Program-made: the position numbers and the translations under genes
NCBI GenBank assembly: GCA_014871385.1
Contig: CM026425.1
Span: 8,099,243-8,163,242, forward strand
Reading direction: 5' to 3'
DNA from: Ceratodon purpureus
Lineage: Eukaryota > Streptophyta > Bryopsida > Pseudoditrichales > Ditrichaceae
Length of the DNA stretch: 64,000 nucleotides
In this document: positions 11,247 through 21,985 of the stretch, one piece after another
Position numbering within the stretch: the first letter of the stretch is position 1
Layout of the letters: each line of letters starts with the position of its first letter
The notes under the pieces: generated by a model
What the model was told of the DNA's origin: nothing
What the model saw: the letters and a program-made list of their open reading frames with translations, nothing else
The model's database searches: none

Positions 11247-14200
11247 ATGTGGATATTCGGGGCAATTTTTAAGAATCCGGAGGATTTTGCCCATCTTCTG
11301 AAACTGAAGATGGCTTCAGTTGCAGCAAACAGGGCCATTCCGTCTGATCCTAATTGGGCATTCTGCTACCAGATTCTCGGACGTACTTGTCGGAGCTTCT
11401 CCATTGTTTTGCAGCAGCTAAGCCCTAACCTTCGCAACGCCGTGAGTACTTGCATCCCTGTATTAGCACTTCTGCAGTGTTCGTTAGAAGATGGTTTTAT
11501 TGAAGGCCAGTGGAATTGGATGTCCACAGTATTCTATGTCGTTGAGTATCGATTCGAAGAAATACTTATATAATTGACTAACCTAATCGTATTAGAATGC
11601 ACCATCTCGTTTTGTGTGGCTTCTTTCGTTTCGAGAATATGGCGAGCTATCTCTTTGGCTGTTTATTGAATATTGTTGTTTTATGCAGGTTTGTGTGTTT
11701 TATTTGGTCCTGCGAGGTCTGGAAGCTGTGGGTGAGTTCTGATTTTCAAGTCATGTGGCTGTAAAGCCTACCGTCAACAAACGTGATAATTCACTTCCAC
11801 CAAACCGTGGATATTCTTCAAATTGTTTTTGTTTCGCTTGTCAGATGTTCATAAAAAGTGTGTCAGATGTCAGCTCTAAATGACCCAGGACCTGGTGATA
11901 ATGAGATCAGAAATGGTCTGAGGTAGACCAATTTCAGATGAGGTATTAAGAGTCGGAAAGTTAGAAACTAGGCTAGTTTTGAAAGTTGGAGCTTTGTTGT
12001 GCAGAAGATGATATGACCATCAATTATGATGTGAAAGTGGCACTCTTGAAGGACTTCCATAAGAAGATATTTGACCCCATGTTCCATTTTCCTTGTAAGT
12101 TTGGTGCTTCCTTATAATGTAGGAATCTTTTTGGAAACTGCCCGTTGTCTTGCTTATTTGCGAGCACTTGGGTAGCATATGCATATCGTGAGTAGCTAAC
12201 CACTGACTATGCTTTGACATTTGAGAGCAGGTGGAAACAATGACTACAAGCCTTTGATGGACAAATTTCACTCGATAAATAATGCCTTCAAGGAACTCTC
12301 AGTCGGGTGCGTGCTTTCTCTTTTCGAAGCCCTGGTATGCAGGCTCAGATGTGATCTATTCATTCGGTAACATAATGCTTGTTACTGCAGATATCAGGAA
12401 GTAATTGCAGAGATTGCTGAGCGAATGGGAGAGGGCATGGTGAAGTATTTAACTGCCGAGGTGCATTTCTGGCGACCAGGGCTTTCTTGGGGAGATTTAA
12501 TGTCATGAATGAATGATTAAAATAACGGTAAATGAAAATCTGGGGCTTGCTCCACACCGATGCTCATATTTGGCAGTATGTATGCTCAGATTGATTCCCG
12601 TGCCGATTACAATGACTACTGCCACTACACCGGGGGACTTGTGGGGTTAGGACTTACCCGTCTTTTCTACACTGCGGGAGTAGAACAATTCACTCCTGAC
12701 TATCTTTCAAATGCGATGGGCTTGTTCCTTCAGGTACGCGTTTCTCTAACTTTCCCTGCTCTCTGCATAATTTGACGTATTGCACACCTCCGTTCGACTA
12801 CGTACAATCAATTTGCAGCATTTTTAATCACTTGAACTTTGCTCGTTTAATCACACTTTCTCTTGTCTGTGTTCAGAAAACAAATCTCATAAGAGACTAC
12901 CTGGAGCATGTAAATTCTCAACCTGCACCCCGGCGACGGTGGCCACGAGAAGTGTGGGTGAAATATGCAGACAAGCTTGAGGTATTCCATGTTTGACGCA
13001 CATTTTGTGCTCTCTTTTCATGCTTTTCAGTCCTTCCAATTCGCTTCTGTACTAGTTAATTGCTATTTTTATGAACACCTGAGTACCTCTTAGAACGACG
13101 TTGTTTCACAATCTTGAATTTGGTTTCAGCTCCCTTCAATTCCGACATGTAGTGCTCTTGGTCTACATTCTTGTGGGGCTCACTAGAAAATTCGATTCTG
13201 CAGGACTTCAAGGATGGAAACAACAACAGGGAAGCTTTACTTTGTCTGAACGAAATGGTGACAGACGCTCTCTCACATGGCCTCGATTGTCTTCAATACA
13301 TGGCCTCTTTGCAAGACCCTGCAAATCTACGATTTTGTGCTATTCCTCAGGTACTGGCATACACCAGTCTTTGGTAAACCAACATATTAACTCTCATTGC
13401 TACTGTTAAACTTTATTGGCAAGGATACTCAAATTATACATGTGCTACATTTGCGATTGTCTTGCGCTGAAGATAATATCTTGGATGATGATATTAGTGG
13501 ACTTCTCATTCTTCACAATGTTTGTATGGGCTTCCAGATTACTGCATTGGGAACTCTGGCCATGTGCTACAACAACGTTGAAGTATTCAGAGGATCTGTG
13601 AGACTGAGAAAAGGTTATCAATCTGGATAGCCTCGTTGAACCTGCTTTCTTTTGAAGGAATAAACTGGCGATAATGGTTTTGAAGTTTTAAAACATGAAA
13701 TTGTTCCACGATCTTGTACTGACAATGAATCGTTGAATTGAGTTCGTGTTCAAACATCCCTTATTGAAGCTGTATGGTATCGCAGGTTTGACGGCCAAAA
13801 TTCTCGACGTTAAGACTATGCCAGATGTCTACGGAGCTTTTTATGACTTCACCGGCTTACTTTCTGACAAGGTATTTCACTTATCCTTTTTCGCTCCTCG
13901 GAATCGATGTGAAAATTTTGTTACACATTACCAGTACTTCATTACTTCTTGAATGTTCTTATCTTGTACAATGGTCTTAGTGAAGGCAATTTGATGTCCA
14001 TTCCTCAACATTTAATCCTTTGCAGTTCATATCAGGCGTGGATTTTGAGTTACAGCTGTGAAAAAATCGTAGGTCACCTCGTAGCTACTTGTAAATGGTT
14101 TACATCACCACATGCTGTGCACACCTGAAAACCTTAGACTTGTGGTGACAGATGGAAAAGACAGACCCCTCTGCTGCCTTGACAGATAAGTACGTCGAAG

Positions 14201-15009
14201 AGATCCGCTCAGTCTGCAAATTTGAAATCAAGAACAGGTAACTCCAATAACTATGTTCTCTTAGTCTGAATTTCCAGTCTTTGTGATTACCACTCTAGTC
14301 ACTAGGTCCTGTGCTAGTTCTAAGGAAAATCCATCAAGCAAGAGAATATGGTCATATCCTTTTCTTAGCTAGGTCGCCATTATTTTTATGCATCTCTTTG
14401 TGTCTCATGTTGCAAAGTACATTCCGCATGTGGCACGTTCTTAACCCTTAAACGTCCAGCAGTGTGGAAAATACACTAAAAAGGTGACCCGAGGGGTTCC
14501 CCTGGACGTTTAAGGGTTAAGTTTGATCACTAAAACATCTTTTAGCTTTCTGAGCAACGCCTCCAAACAAGTTGTCTCACAATGGGCAACGCACAGAGCT
14601 TTACTACCTAACAACTTCAAGGTTGTTAGTGTTGAACTTTGCTTAAGGTTAGGTTACTGATGGTGAGTGCTGTGTTTATGGGAGCAGGAGAGCTTTCACA
14701 ATAGAGAGCAAGGTGGGACATGAAGCTTGCCTGGTACGCTCACTATTTCTCTCCTAAATCTTGTGTACACGAACACACTAGTTAGACTCTCCTGCTTTTG
14801 CTTGATTTTTGCCCTGAGGTATTAGTTTACAGGTTGAGTTGTACGGTATTCACGAGAAAATCAGTGCAAATATTTACTCCTGTACAAATATATAGAATAA
14901 CATGGTTTTTTCCTCACAAGCCCGAGCCTAACTACAAATTTTGGCTTTCTTACAGGTTTTGGCGTTGTGCATTCTCCTGGTGCTTATGCTCCTAATTGTG
15001 TCGAAGTGA
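11247..15009 (+). CDS. Squalene synthase homologue (13 exons), two metal-site aspartates altered
   Basis: Thirteen exons join in frame to 405 residues: 11247-11441, 11689-11731, 12005-12094, 12231-12306, 12391-12460, 12590-12733, 12877-12981, 13204-13350, 13538-13613, 13786-13871, 14152-14237, 14688-14733 and 14956-15009. The start is set by [14 protein letters not shown], which aligns with the family N-terminus. Hallmarks are [67 protein letters not shown] and a hydrophobic C-terminal anchor in the last exon ([17 protein letters not shown]). The family condenses two farnesyl diphosphates to squalene on the ER membrane, the first step towards sterols. The first aspartate motif has Glu at residue 77 where Asp is usual, and the second ends in His at residue 217 where Asp is usual. 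It may therefore be a diverged or altered-function paralogue. Confidence 0.9.
14441..14520. mobile_element. 80-bp TTAA-flanked palindromic MITE in an intron
   Basis: The two ends form a perfect 19-base inverted repeat, TTAACCCTTAAACGTCCAG against CTGGACGTTTAAGGGTTAA, including the TTAA on each side. The core carries GGTGACCC, which is also found just inside the 371-bp element at 7711. It sits in intron 11 of the squalene-synthase homologue (14238-14687), away from the splice sites. It is far too short to encode a protein and must have been mobilised in trans, if it is mobile. Confidence 0.75.
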
Positions 15010-16303
15010 TAGAGAAAAATCCAGCTGAATACGTCTGGTATAATAAGTGTACTGTACAGGAATGGCTGGATACCTACTCGTGGGTGTAGTAGCTTCGTGC
15101 TTTTTCCGCCTCCTGGTTAAATCTTGAACAGGTGTTGTTCATCCACTTGTTGATGTTTTCCTTCTACTGGCTCACGATGGGCCGGTTCAAGAGCGATGGT
15201 TTTTGGTTTCCTTAAAAGGGAGGCTGGTTACAAGGATTTATAGTGGCTATATTGAATTTGTGAAGAGCAAGGTGGACCTCAATTTTTAGTAGTCTGTTTC
15301 ATAACAGTACTTTGGATTCTGGGATAAGTACGTGTCACCTTGCGGATCTTAGTAAGATAACTTTTTTATGCTCTACCTGTGAACTGCTCTCGAAATGTCA
15401 ATATCAATTCAAATTATGTTTGGGATCACATTTTTTGTCTCGTCTGTATAAGAATATTTTGGTAGTTTTTCACGGCCTCTTGCACATGCTCCGCTTGCAT
15501 CTGTTCCAACATGCCTGCTCTAATCTTCTTGTTCTAGACTATGATGTAGACGATATTGTTTCAAGATGGGAGATGTATTGAATAAAAAATATCAGGACTA
15601 GAGAAAGCAACTAATGTGTTTTGTATTTCACGGAATCAGATTTGTGTAATAGCCACACAAGCGCTGAGAATTAGGAAAACATTCTCAAACGCTTACCTGA
15701 CTCCTCCAAATGTAAGGGCCAAACTGTCTAGTTGACGCCTACATCAGATCTGCACTGTGTTGAAACAATCATCATACATGTCAAACTCCTGGACGCACCC
15801 TTGAAGTATCAATGCTGTGTTGATCTGGACTATTCTCATAGCAGCTCCTAGGAGCTGGTGCAAGTAACTGGAACGAATACTGATTTCTACTCCTCACCTG
15901 TGAAGATATACATGAAGTACAGTACAAGGTACGTTCGTAGGTACTTCAAACCCTGCCCTCGAAATTCTTGTTGTATGTACCTGGAGCTAGATTTTTTACC
16001 GCTCGAGACAACATATAGAGCTGAGTCCTCTCAGTCTAGTTGATAAATCTTTGAAGTTGTGAAACAAGATCATTACAAAGAAGTACCTTCGTTGAGCCGC
16101 AATTGTCTGTAACCAAGCTGATTATAATAAGGAGACCTGACCATAAGCCTAGATGCCAAATCAAGGTAGCCAATCGCAAGGTTCCGACCAGGAACACCAG
16201 GACAACAGTTGCAACTGCTATACCAAAGTTGCAAGAAACTGGCAATAAATGAATGGCTACCGTCTTGGTGATGCTCAGATCAAGCTGGTCACGAGACGAG
16301 TGT
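15010..16303. other. Intergenic region between two converging genes
   Basis: This holds the 3' flanks of the squalene-synthase homologue (+) and of the PR-1 gene (-). No gene or RNA gene was recognised. Short frames here have no domain similarity. Confidence 0.5.
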
Positions 16304-16816
16304 TCAGAAGGGGCGTTCACCGATCCAGTTTCCGGGCGGGTCGTAGCTGCAAATGACGTAATCCGCGCCATCGTTGCACTGAACTAGAGCGCATCCGACA
16401 TGCGTGGTGGACTTCCACACCACCTGCGTGTAGTGTCCACACATCTTCCCCGGCTTGCACGCGTTCCTGCCGTAGTCGTAGTCCGCAACCTCGTCCGTCC
16501 AGGCGGTGACGGCGTCCAGCGGAGTCCACGCCTTCCCCGCCGACCCCCAGAACAGATTCTCCCCGAACTCGCCGTGCGAGTGCGTCAGGGGGACGCACCG
16601 GCTCACTTGCGTCTCGGCGTATGCTCGCGCGTAGTCCGCAAGGTAGGCGCTCCAGCTTAGCGCCGGTGCTCCTACCACCCCCCGCGCTGCGTTGTGTGGA
16701 TCCAAGTACTCGCTGATTCCAGTCTGCGCGTTCGTCACGAGAGAGGATTCGACCAGCACCGTGAAGGACACGATCATCGCTAGAATGCAAGGTTTTAGCT
16801 CCTTGGGTGCACCCAT
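16304..16816 (-). CDS. Secreted PR-1/CAP-domain protein
   Basis: Intronless, 170 residues. Residues 1 to about 31 form a signal peptide (hydrophobic CILAMIVSFTVLV, ending near TNAQ). The mature part is a complete CAP domain: LDPHNAARGVVG, LSWSAYLADYA, HSHGEFGENLFW, AVTAWTDE, CGHYTQVVWKSTTHVGCA and the C-terminal CSYDPPGNWIGERPF. Six cysteines fit the plant PR-1 disulphide pattern. PR-1 proteins are secreted, bind sterols and are defence markers in angiosperms. The region is much richer in GC than its surroundings, so all frames are open; this frame is chosen for its full domain and signal peptide. The C-terminus matches the CAPE1 peptide layout except for a final Phe. Confidence 0.93.
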   Translation of the reverse strand: MGAPKELKPCILAMIVSFTVLVESSLVTNAQTGISEYLDPHNAARGVVGAPALSWSAYLADYARAYAETQVSRCVPLTHSHGEFGENLFWGSAGKAWTPLDAVTAWTDEVADYDYGRNACKPGKMCGHYTQVVWKSTTHVGCALVQCNDGADYVICSYDPPGNWIGERPF

Positions 16817-18223
16817 GGTATCTAGATGATATCGATCACGTGATACCGGGCAAGATTACGGCGGTTATCTTGAAGAATGGAGAACAGTATAATGTTGTGA
16901 ACGTGAATATGATTCCCTGTAGTCTGAGCTCTGCAAACACACGGAGAGATCAACTTGTGTTCCGAGGATTCCTGTGGTTTGAGAAGATTGAAAGAAGAGG
17001 CAATTTATGGAGAATTTCTGTGCTGGAGTTTATTCAGACATGAAGTCGTCTGCCGAGAGTTGATCGTGCAGTTGGCGGCGCTCTGTTGTGAAGTTGAGTG
17101 AAGTTGAGTGACTTGAGTGAAGTTGCTTCAATTGAAGTTGTCATGTTTGTTTGTGTCGTTAAGTTGGGATTGGACAATGACAGCATGTAGTGAGCTTTCT
17201 CAATGTTTATCTGATGTGGAAATCAAGTTGCTGTGATCTTGTTTGAACAAAATTCAAAGGCTCAAATCACAGGAGCTTGTTTAGAGGCCCAAATCATAGT
17301 AGACTTTAATTATCGATTATTATTCTGCATGCTGCAATTAGGAAACGATGTCTGGTTTCGATCGCGAAGTGTGATTCAGAAGCACCAGTTTGAAGAATTC
17401 GTTTGGAGACTTGACATTCAGCAACAGTTCTTGACTTATTTCACATGCTGTAATTTCCTTTCAACTCGAAGATTAGAGGGTATGCTGAATGTGCATTCAC
17501 ATCATGTCTCTAAACTTGGTCAATTACTTATAACAGTGCTCAACTTATAACTCTGCAAGCCCTGATTCAGAGCACAGCATGGGTCCCAACATGTTGTAGC
17601 CTCTCAAGCGATGTAAGTCGAAGGTCTCAAATCTGAGTTGAATCCTTCAAACTCTGAATGACAAATTTGGGTACTATAACCGGGTTACTGCCAGCACGAT
17701 ACGCACTAAAAAAATTCTGGAAAACGCTTGAATTACACAAACGAAACTCGAAACAAAATGGCCAGGTAAGTATATATCAAACCTAAACGGCGGTCAAATC
17801 CTTTGCAATCCTCCCGACCCCCATGTGAACATGCTCCTCACTCTCAGTGTCTACATACTGAGCACCACAGATCTCCAACAACCATCGATGTGCAACAACC
17901 CATCAGCAAGCTGCTGTCTCAATCATCAAACAAACCCCGAAATTTTGGTGCTCACTGCTTTATTTCAGTCGTGAACGATGTCGATGAGGCTGGTCACAAT
18001 GGAATCCACCATCGGAGCGCCCTATGTCGATCTCTCAGTGGAAGGATGATTATTGTTAGGTTCGGGGACGACCATCAACGCAACAGTGCAAACCTGATGC
18101 GGATTGCCCATCTTTACAGGAGCCCAATCGGCGTGTTTGCAATTTCGGAGTTCAGTTCGGACAGCTCGATCTGCAGATTTTAATTGCAGAGGAGTCGATA
18201 GAAGAATTTGGTTTCTGAGTGGG
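16817..18223. other. Intergenic region, no supported gene
   Basis: The first part is the presumed promoter of the PR-1 gene. At about 17080-17140 there is a short run of imperfect GTGAAGTTGA repeats. The frames at 17233-17550 and 17803-18183 have no recognisable similarity. Confidence 0.4.
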
Positions 18224-18516
18224 TTGGTTGAGTTGGGATGGGTTGGGTTAGGTGGGTGTGGATTGGTTCGGGTTGATTTGGGTTGCAGCGATGGAGCAGC
18301 TGCCGAGCGCGCTGCTGCACGTGATTGTGGCCAAGGTGCCGGCGACCGATTGCGCAAGGTTGGCGTGTGTGGCTCGGACGTGGAAGCAAGTGACCTACCA
18401 GGAGAGTCTGGGAGAACTCCGAAATTGCAACCAATTGGAAGAGAGTGGATAGAACGCAACATCAATAACATGTCATAATTTATTCCTAAACCATGCATCC
18501 ACTGACGGTTTTCTGA
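18224..18516 (+). pseudogene. F-box gene fragment, copy 1 of a near-identical pair
   Basis: An ATG at 18291 opens a 53-residue frame to 18452 starting MEQLPSALLHVIVAKVP, then ARLACVARTWKQVTYQESL. This is the N-terminal part of an F-box (LP..LL..I...LP..D..R..CV...W). The frame then stops, so no substrate-binding region follows. The same segment, with G-rich TTGGG-type upstream DNA and about 65 bases of 3' flank, recurs at 22331-22672 with only a few differences. It is probably a captured or duplicated gene fragment, although a short F-box-only protein cannot be excluded. Confidence 0.6.
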
Positions 18517-19009
18517 AAGTTGGTTCCCAATTGTAGCCTGATCGTCATCTGATAATCGTAGTGACCGAAAGCACTCTCTGGAATCATGACCTCCATCATG
18601 TTGGCGTGTTCTTCAATTCAGAAGAGAAATGATCTGAGTACGTTTAGAAATGAGAAGGGTAGCTCAATTTAATTTTGGATCGTAGAGTTGTGTCACTCTT
18701 AGAAATCTGGAGAAACGTTTGGGGACTCTGGTTATCCAACATCAGTGCATCGATCTTTGTGAAGTAAAACGTTACAGTAGACATCACTTGTGTAACCATT
18801 TTGCTTCTTGTTTCTATTTAAGTGAAATAACCGAACACCTCGGAAGTCTAGAATCACTTCGGAAGGTGTTACTACAGAACTTTATCAATGTAAACACAGT
18901 TATGAAACATATGAAGAATCTAGAAGGAAGACTTGTGAGTAATTTTAGAGTTAGGATATGGTAGTCATCATCTTACATAGGGCATGGTGAGGGTTATAAT
19001 AGTTCCTTG
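18517..19009. other. Intergenic stretch before the Dof-like gene
   Basis: No gene is supported. The frame 18719-18964 carries weak leucine-rich, F-box-like character (LGSLESLRKVLLQNF) and could be eroded coding sequence, but this is not secure. Confidence 0.3.
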
Positions 19010-19096
19010 TTGGCCAAGTTAAATGATTTCTTATTGGCCAAGTTAATTTTACTTTTATTGGCCAAGGCCCAAGTTTAATGATTACTTGTTGGCCAA
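19010..19096. promoter_or_regulatory. Cluster of four palindromic TTGGCCAA motifs
   Basis: TTGGCCAA occurs at 19010-19017, 19034-19041, 19058-19065 and 19089-19096, three of the four followed by GTTAA. Start-to-start spacings are 24, 24 and 31 bases. The cluster lies about 220-310 bases upstream of the Dof-like start codon and just ahead of a TATATATA box near 19136. The palindrome suggests binding of a dimeric factor, but the repeated unit could also be a simple local duplication. Confidence 0.4.
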
Positions 19097-19131
19097 GTTA
19101 ATTTTACTTTTTTTGAGACACTCTCTTTAAG

Positions 19132-19150
19132 CTTAGTATATATACACTTC
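19132..19150 (+). promoter_or_regulatory. TATA box of the Dof-like gene
   Basis: TAGTATATATACAC lies about 180 bases upstream of the ATG at 19318 and is followed by a pyrimidine-rich CTTCTTC leader typical of a plant 5' UTR. Confidence 0.45.
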
Positions 19151-19317
19151 TTATACATGCCATTTTACTTCTTTTCCCTTCTACTCTCTTCTTCTTCAAT
19201 AACCTCTATTTTTTTCAATAACCATTTTAGTCCTTATTCTTGTTTTTAATTAATCTTCCCTTCAATTTTTCCATATTTGTTTTTTCCTACTCTTCCTATC
19301 CCACTCAATCACTAAAG

Positions 19318-20517
19318 ATGGCAAAAGAACCTAAAGAATATGCCACAATCATTAAATATTGTCCCGGGAATGGAACCACCAATTGTGGTTCATCTAATGT
19401 AAGATTCAAATATTTAAATAATGGGCAACCCGACCAACCAAGATACCAATGCTTGGATTGTAAGAGAATGTTCACTTTGGGGGATCATGGCCGGAAGAAA
19501 CCAGGGCACTACAAGAAGAAACGGAACGAAGATCCAGATGAATTCAAAGGTCTTTCCATAAAATGTACTTTGTGTGGTGCCTTGAATCAATGTAGATTCA
19601 AGTATTATAACAACAACAATCCTACTCAGCCCCGTTTCAAGTGCTTAAAGTGCTTAAAACAGTTCCAAATGCGCTTCGATGGTCGAAATAAGTTGATGCC
19701 TGCCAAGGTCATCCCTCGCAAAACCAAGCCTATTGCAGCCAAGCAAGGCAGAAAAATCCAAGCAAACACATCTCAAGCAAGCACTCACACTATGAGTACT
19801 CGGGCAAGAACTAGAGCAAGCACTCAGGCAACATCTCCATGCGAGTATAATGTGGTCACTGTAACAGAAGACAACCAACTCTCCAACATGAACGATCATA
19901 CATTTTTTGGTGACGATTCTGAATCTGAAGAGGAGCAATCTGACCATGGCGAGTACTGTGAATCGGTCCAAATGCCGGAGATGGCAGTCGGAATTCCTTA
20001 CCACGGCGAGGGTGATTGGACAACACCGATGAGTGTGGAAAATGTCAATGCAAATGAAGAACAGCAAGACCAATCATATTTTGGTGATGTTCAAGGATAC
20101 TCGGAAGCTCTTGGAAAGGTGTTGTCGGAAAGTGATGTTGGCCAAAACTTATCTCTATATGGGTCTGATGCATCATGTGTAGACCAAATATCGACAGACC
20201 CATTTTCAAACATGCATCATGTTTTTGAGAACCAAAGTGAGTATGTTGGTCCATACTCATCTGCATATGACTATGATATGCAAAACATGGAGCCAGTAAA
20301 CCAAGTCTATGATATACAGAATACGGAGCCAGTAAACCAAGTCGAGTACAGTGATATTGGCCAGTTCTACAATCCAGAGGTAAATGCAGAATATACGAAT
20401 CAGTTCTTCTACAACAATACTATCCCAATGAGCAAATTTGTTGTAGCCCATCATCCTTGGAACGTAGAAATGGAGTTAGCAACAATATTTCCAAATGATG
20501 ATGCAATGTTACAATAA
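19318..20517 (+). CDS. Protein with two tandem Dof-like zinc fingers
   Basis: Intronless, 399 residues, starting at MAKEPKEYA; an in-frame upstream ATG at 19240 would add 26 hydrophobic residues and falls in the probable leader. Finger 1 has Cys15, Cys23, Cys45 and Cys48 with the core FKYLNNGQPDQPRYQCLDCK. Finger 2 has Cys83, Cys86, Cys109 and Cys112 with the core YYNNNNPTQPRFKCLKC. The YxNN....QPR....C..C pattern is the signature of plant Dof DNA-binding domains, which normally occur once with CX2CX21CX2C spacing. Here finger 1 has CX7C and finger 2 has CX2CX22CX2C. Basic patches (KKPGHYKKKR) could act as nuclear signals. The remainder is acidic and Ser/Gln/Asn-rich and includes a tandem YD(M/I)QN(M/T)EPVNQV repeat, resembling an activation domain. 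It is probably a transcription factor; the targets are unknown. Confidence 0.75.
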   Translation: MAKEPKEYATIIKYCPGNGTTNCGSSNVRFKYLNNGQPDQPRYQCLDCKRMFTLGDHGRKKPGHYKKKRNEDPDEFKGLSIKCTLCGALNQCRFKYYNNNNPTQPRFKCLKCLKQFQMRFDGRNKLMPAKVIPRKTKPIAAKQGRKIQANTSQASTHTMSTRARTRASTQATSPCEYNVVTVTEDNQLSNMNDHTFFGDDSESEEEQSDHGEYCESVQMPEMAVGIPYHGEGDWTTPMSVENVNANEEQQDQSYFGDVQGYSEALGKVLSESDVGQNLSLYGSDASCVDQISTDPFSNMHHVFENQSEYVGPYSSAYDYDMQNMEPVNQVYDIQNTEPVNQVEYSDIGQFYNPEVNAEYTNQFFYNNTIPMSKFVVAHHPWNVEMELATIFPNDDAMLQ

Positions 20518-21985
20518 TACAATGTGTAGTAGATATCAAGGCATGATCCATGAGAATTGCTGCACCTCTTGCAATGAAGTCAGAATCAGGTGTTGCTCTG
20601 CGAACATGATTTCACGGTTGTAAATAATTTGGGAATTTAATATGACAATATACTCTTTGTTGAAGCCTACGTGTTACTTATGTGTGGCAAATGTATCCGT
20701 GTGATTTGTTTAAAATTGCTGCCATCGATCAGCATTGAAAAAGTTTAGTTAACGTACCTTTTGTTATGATTTACATCGCTGGACCTGGTCATTGGTGTGA
20801 TTGAAATGAATATTACCTTCTCGCTCTTGTTGTTTTGCTGAAATTCAGAGGTTGGAAAGAGGTGATAATGGTCTACTTTGAATCTTGGTATGCACTCCAC
20901 AATATGTTGTACTATCTGTTCGACAATCTTCGTGAGTCAACAATCTGAGTTGGTTGCACGGTGCTCTAAGGTCTTACAATAATTAATAATGCAGTTCACA
21001 ATATTAAAGGTAACAAATTTCATTTTAGGAGCTGGTTTGTGTTATTAGACCAGGGCTTGGTTTCTTGGATGCAAGAGATCATCCTGTTAGCCCTGAATAT
21101 TCTCCCACTCTTGCTGTCTGAGCCTAGTTTATCATATATTAGAAGTTATTTAGCAATTCACCCTCTTTCTCACCCAATATATCCCCATGATCTCATCTAA
21201 TTCTTACCTCATTCGTATTTATGATTAAAGTGAATATCTTAATGTCATGATGTTTGACCAAATTGATCAAATTACATGATTCAATGCAAACATTTTGCAT
21301 TTCAATTGCAAGCATCTCAGGTCACTCACACAATTTCTAACGTCAAGGCAGGCCCCAGAGTGAGTTTACAAAGAACTCTATATCCTTGATACTCTGCACT
21401 ATTCTAAGTGTTTTGTATTCAAACTACAGGGACTCATCTCGCCACTTGACTCAAATCCATCGCACTTATGGAGGCTCCATAATATTATAAAAAATGTGAC
21501 ACGTAAATTTCAACTAGTTCAAAATCTCATATTAAAATTGATCCTCATTTCAGAATTCGTTTCAAATGCTAAAAGACACAAGAAGCCAGACGCTTAAAAC
21601 ATATTCCGATCAAACGTATTAGAACTCTACAATCAACCAACGCACAAAGCCAGTGTATTCCCAAAATACAAACCGTTACAAATTGATAGAAACTGTCAAG
21701 AGCTAGGCAGCCAAGATTCTCCACATCATTCCTGGTACACGTCCAACGAAACTCAGTAAATTTCTACACCTGCAACAAGATCATTTCAACTTGTATCCTG
21801 CGCAGAATGCTCTGAATACAGATTGATTTACTCCGTCAAATTGGATGTGAAGTGCCCTGCTCAAGCTGGATATAACCGTTTCTTCATTGTCGAACCATGG
21901 TCCTGAAAGCTATCAGCACCATCTCCGTAAGCAACACCATCTCCGTAAGCTTTGAGAGTTGGAATATAATATATCTACAGATGAT
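20518..21985. other. Intergenic region, no supported gene
   Basis: AT-rich. The first few hundred bases are the likely 3' UTR and flank of the Dof-like gene. No domain-bearing frame was found before the serpin relic. Confidence 0.5.

Noticed and set aside
16317..16790. Long alternative frames overlapping the PR-1 gene on both strands (157 and 86 codons)
   Set aside because: They are shadows caused by high GC; neither has a signal peptide or domain, while the chosen frame encodes a full CAP domain.
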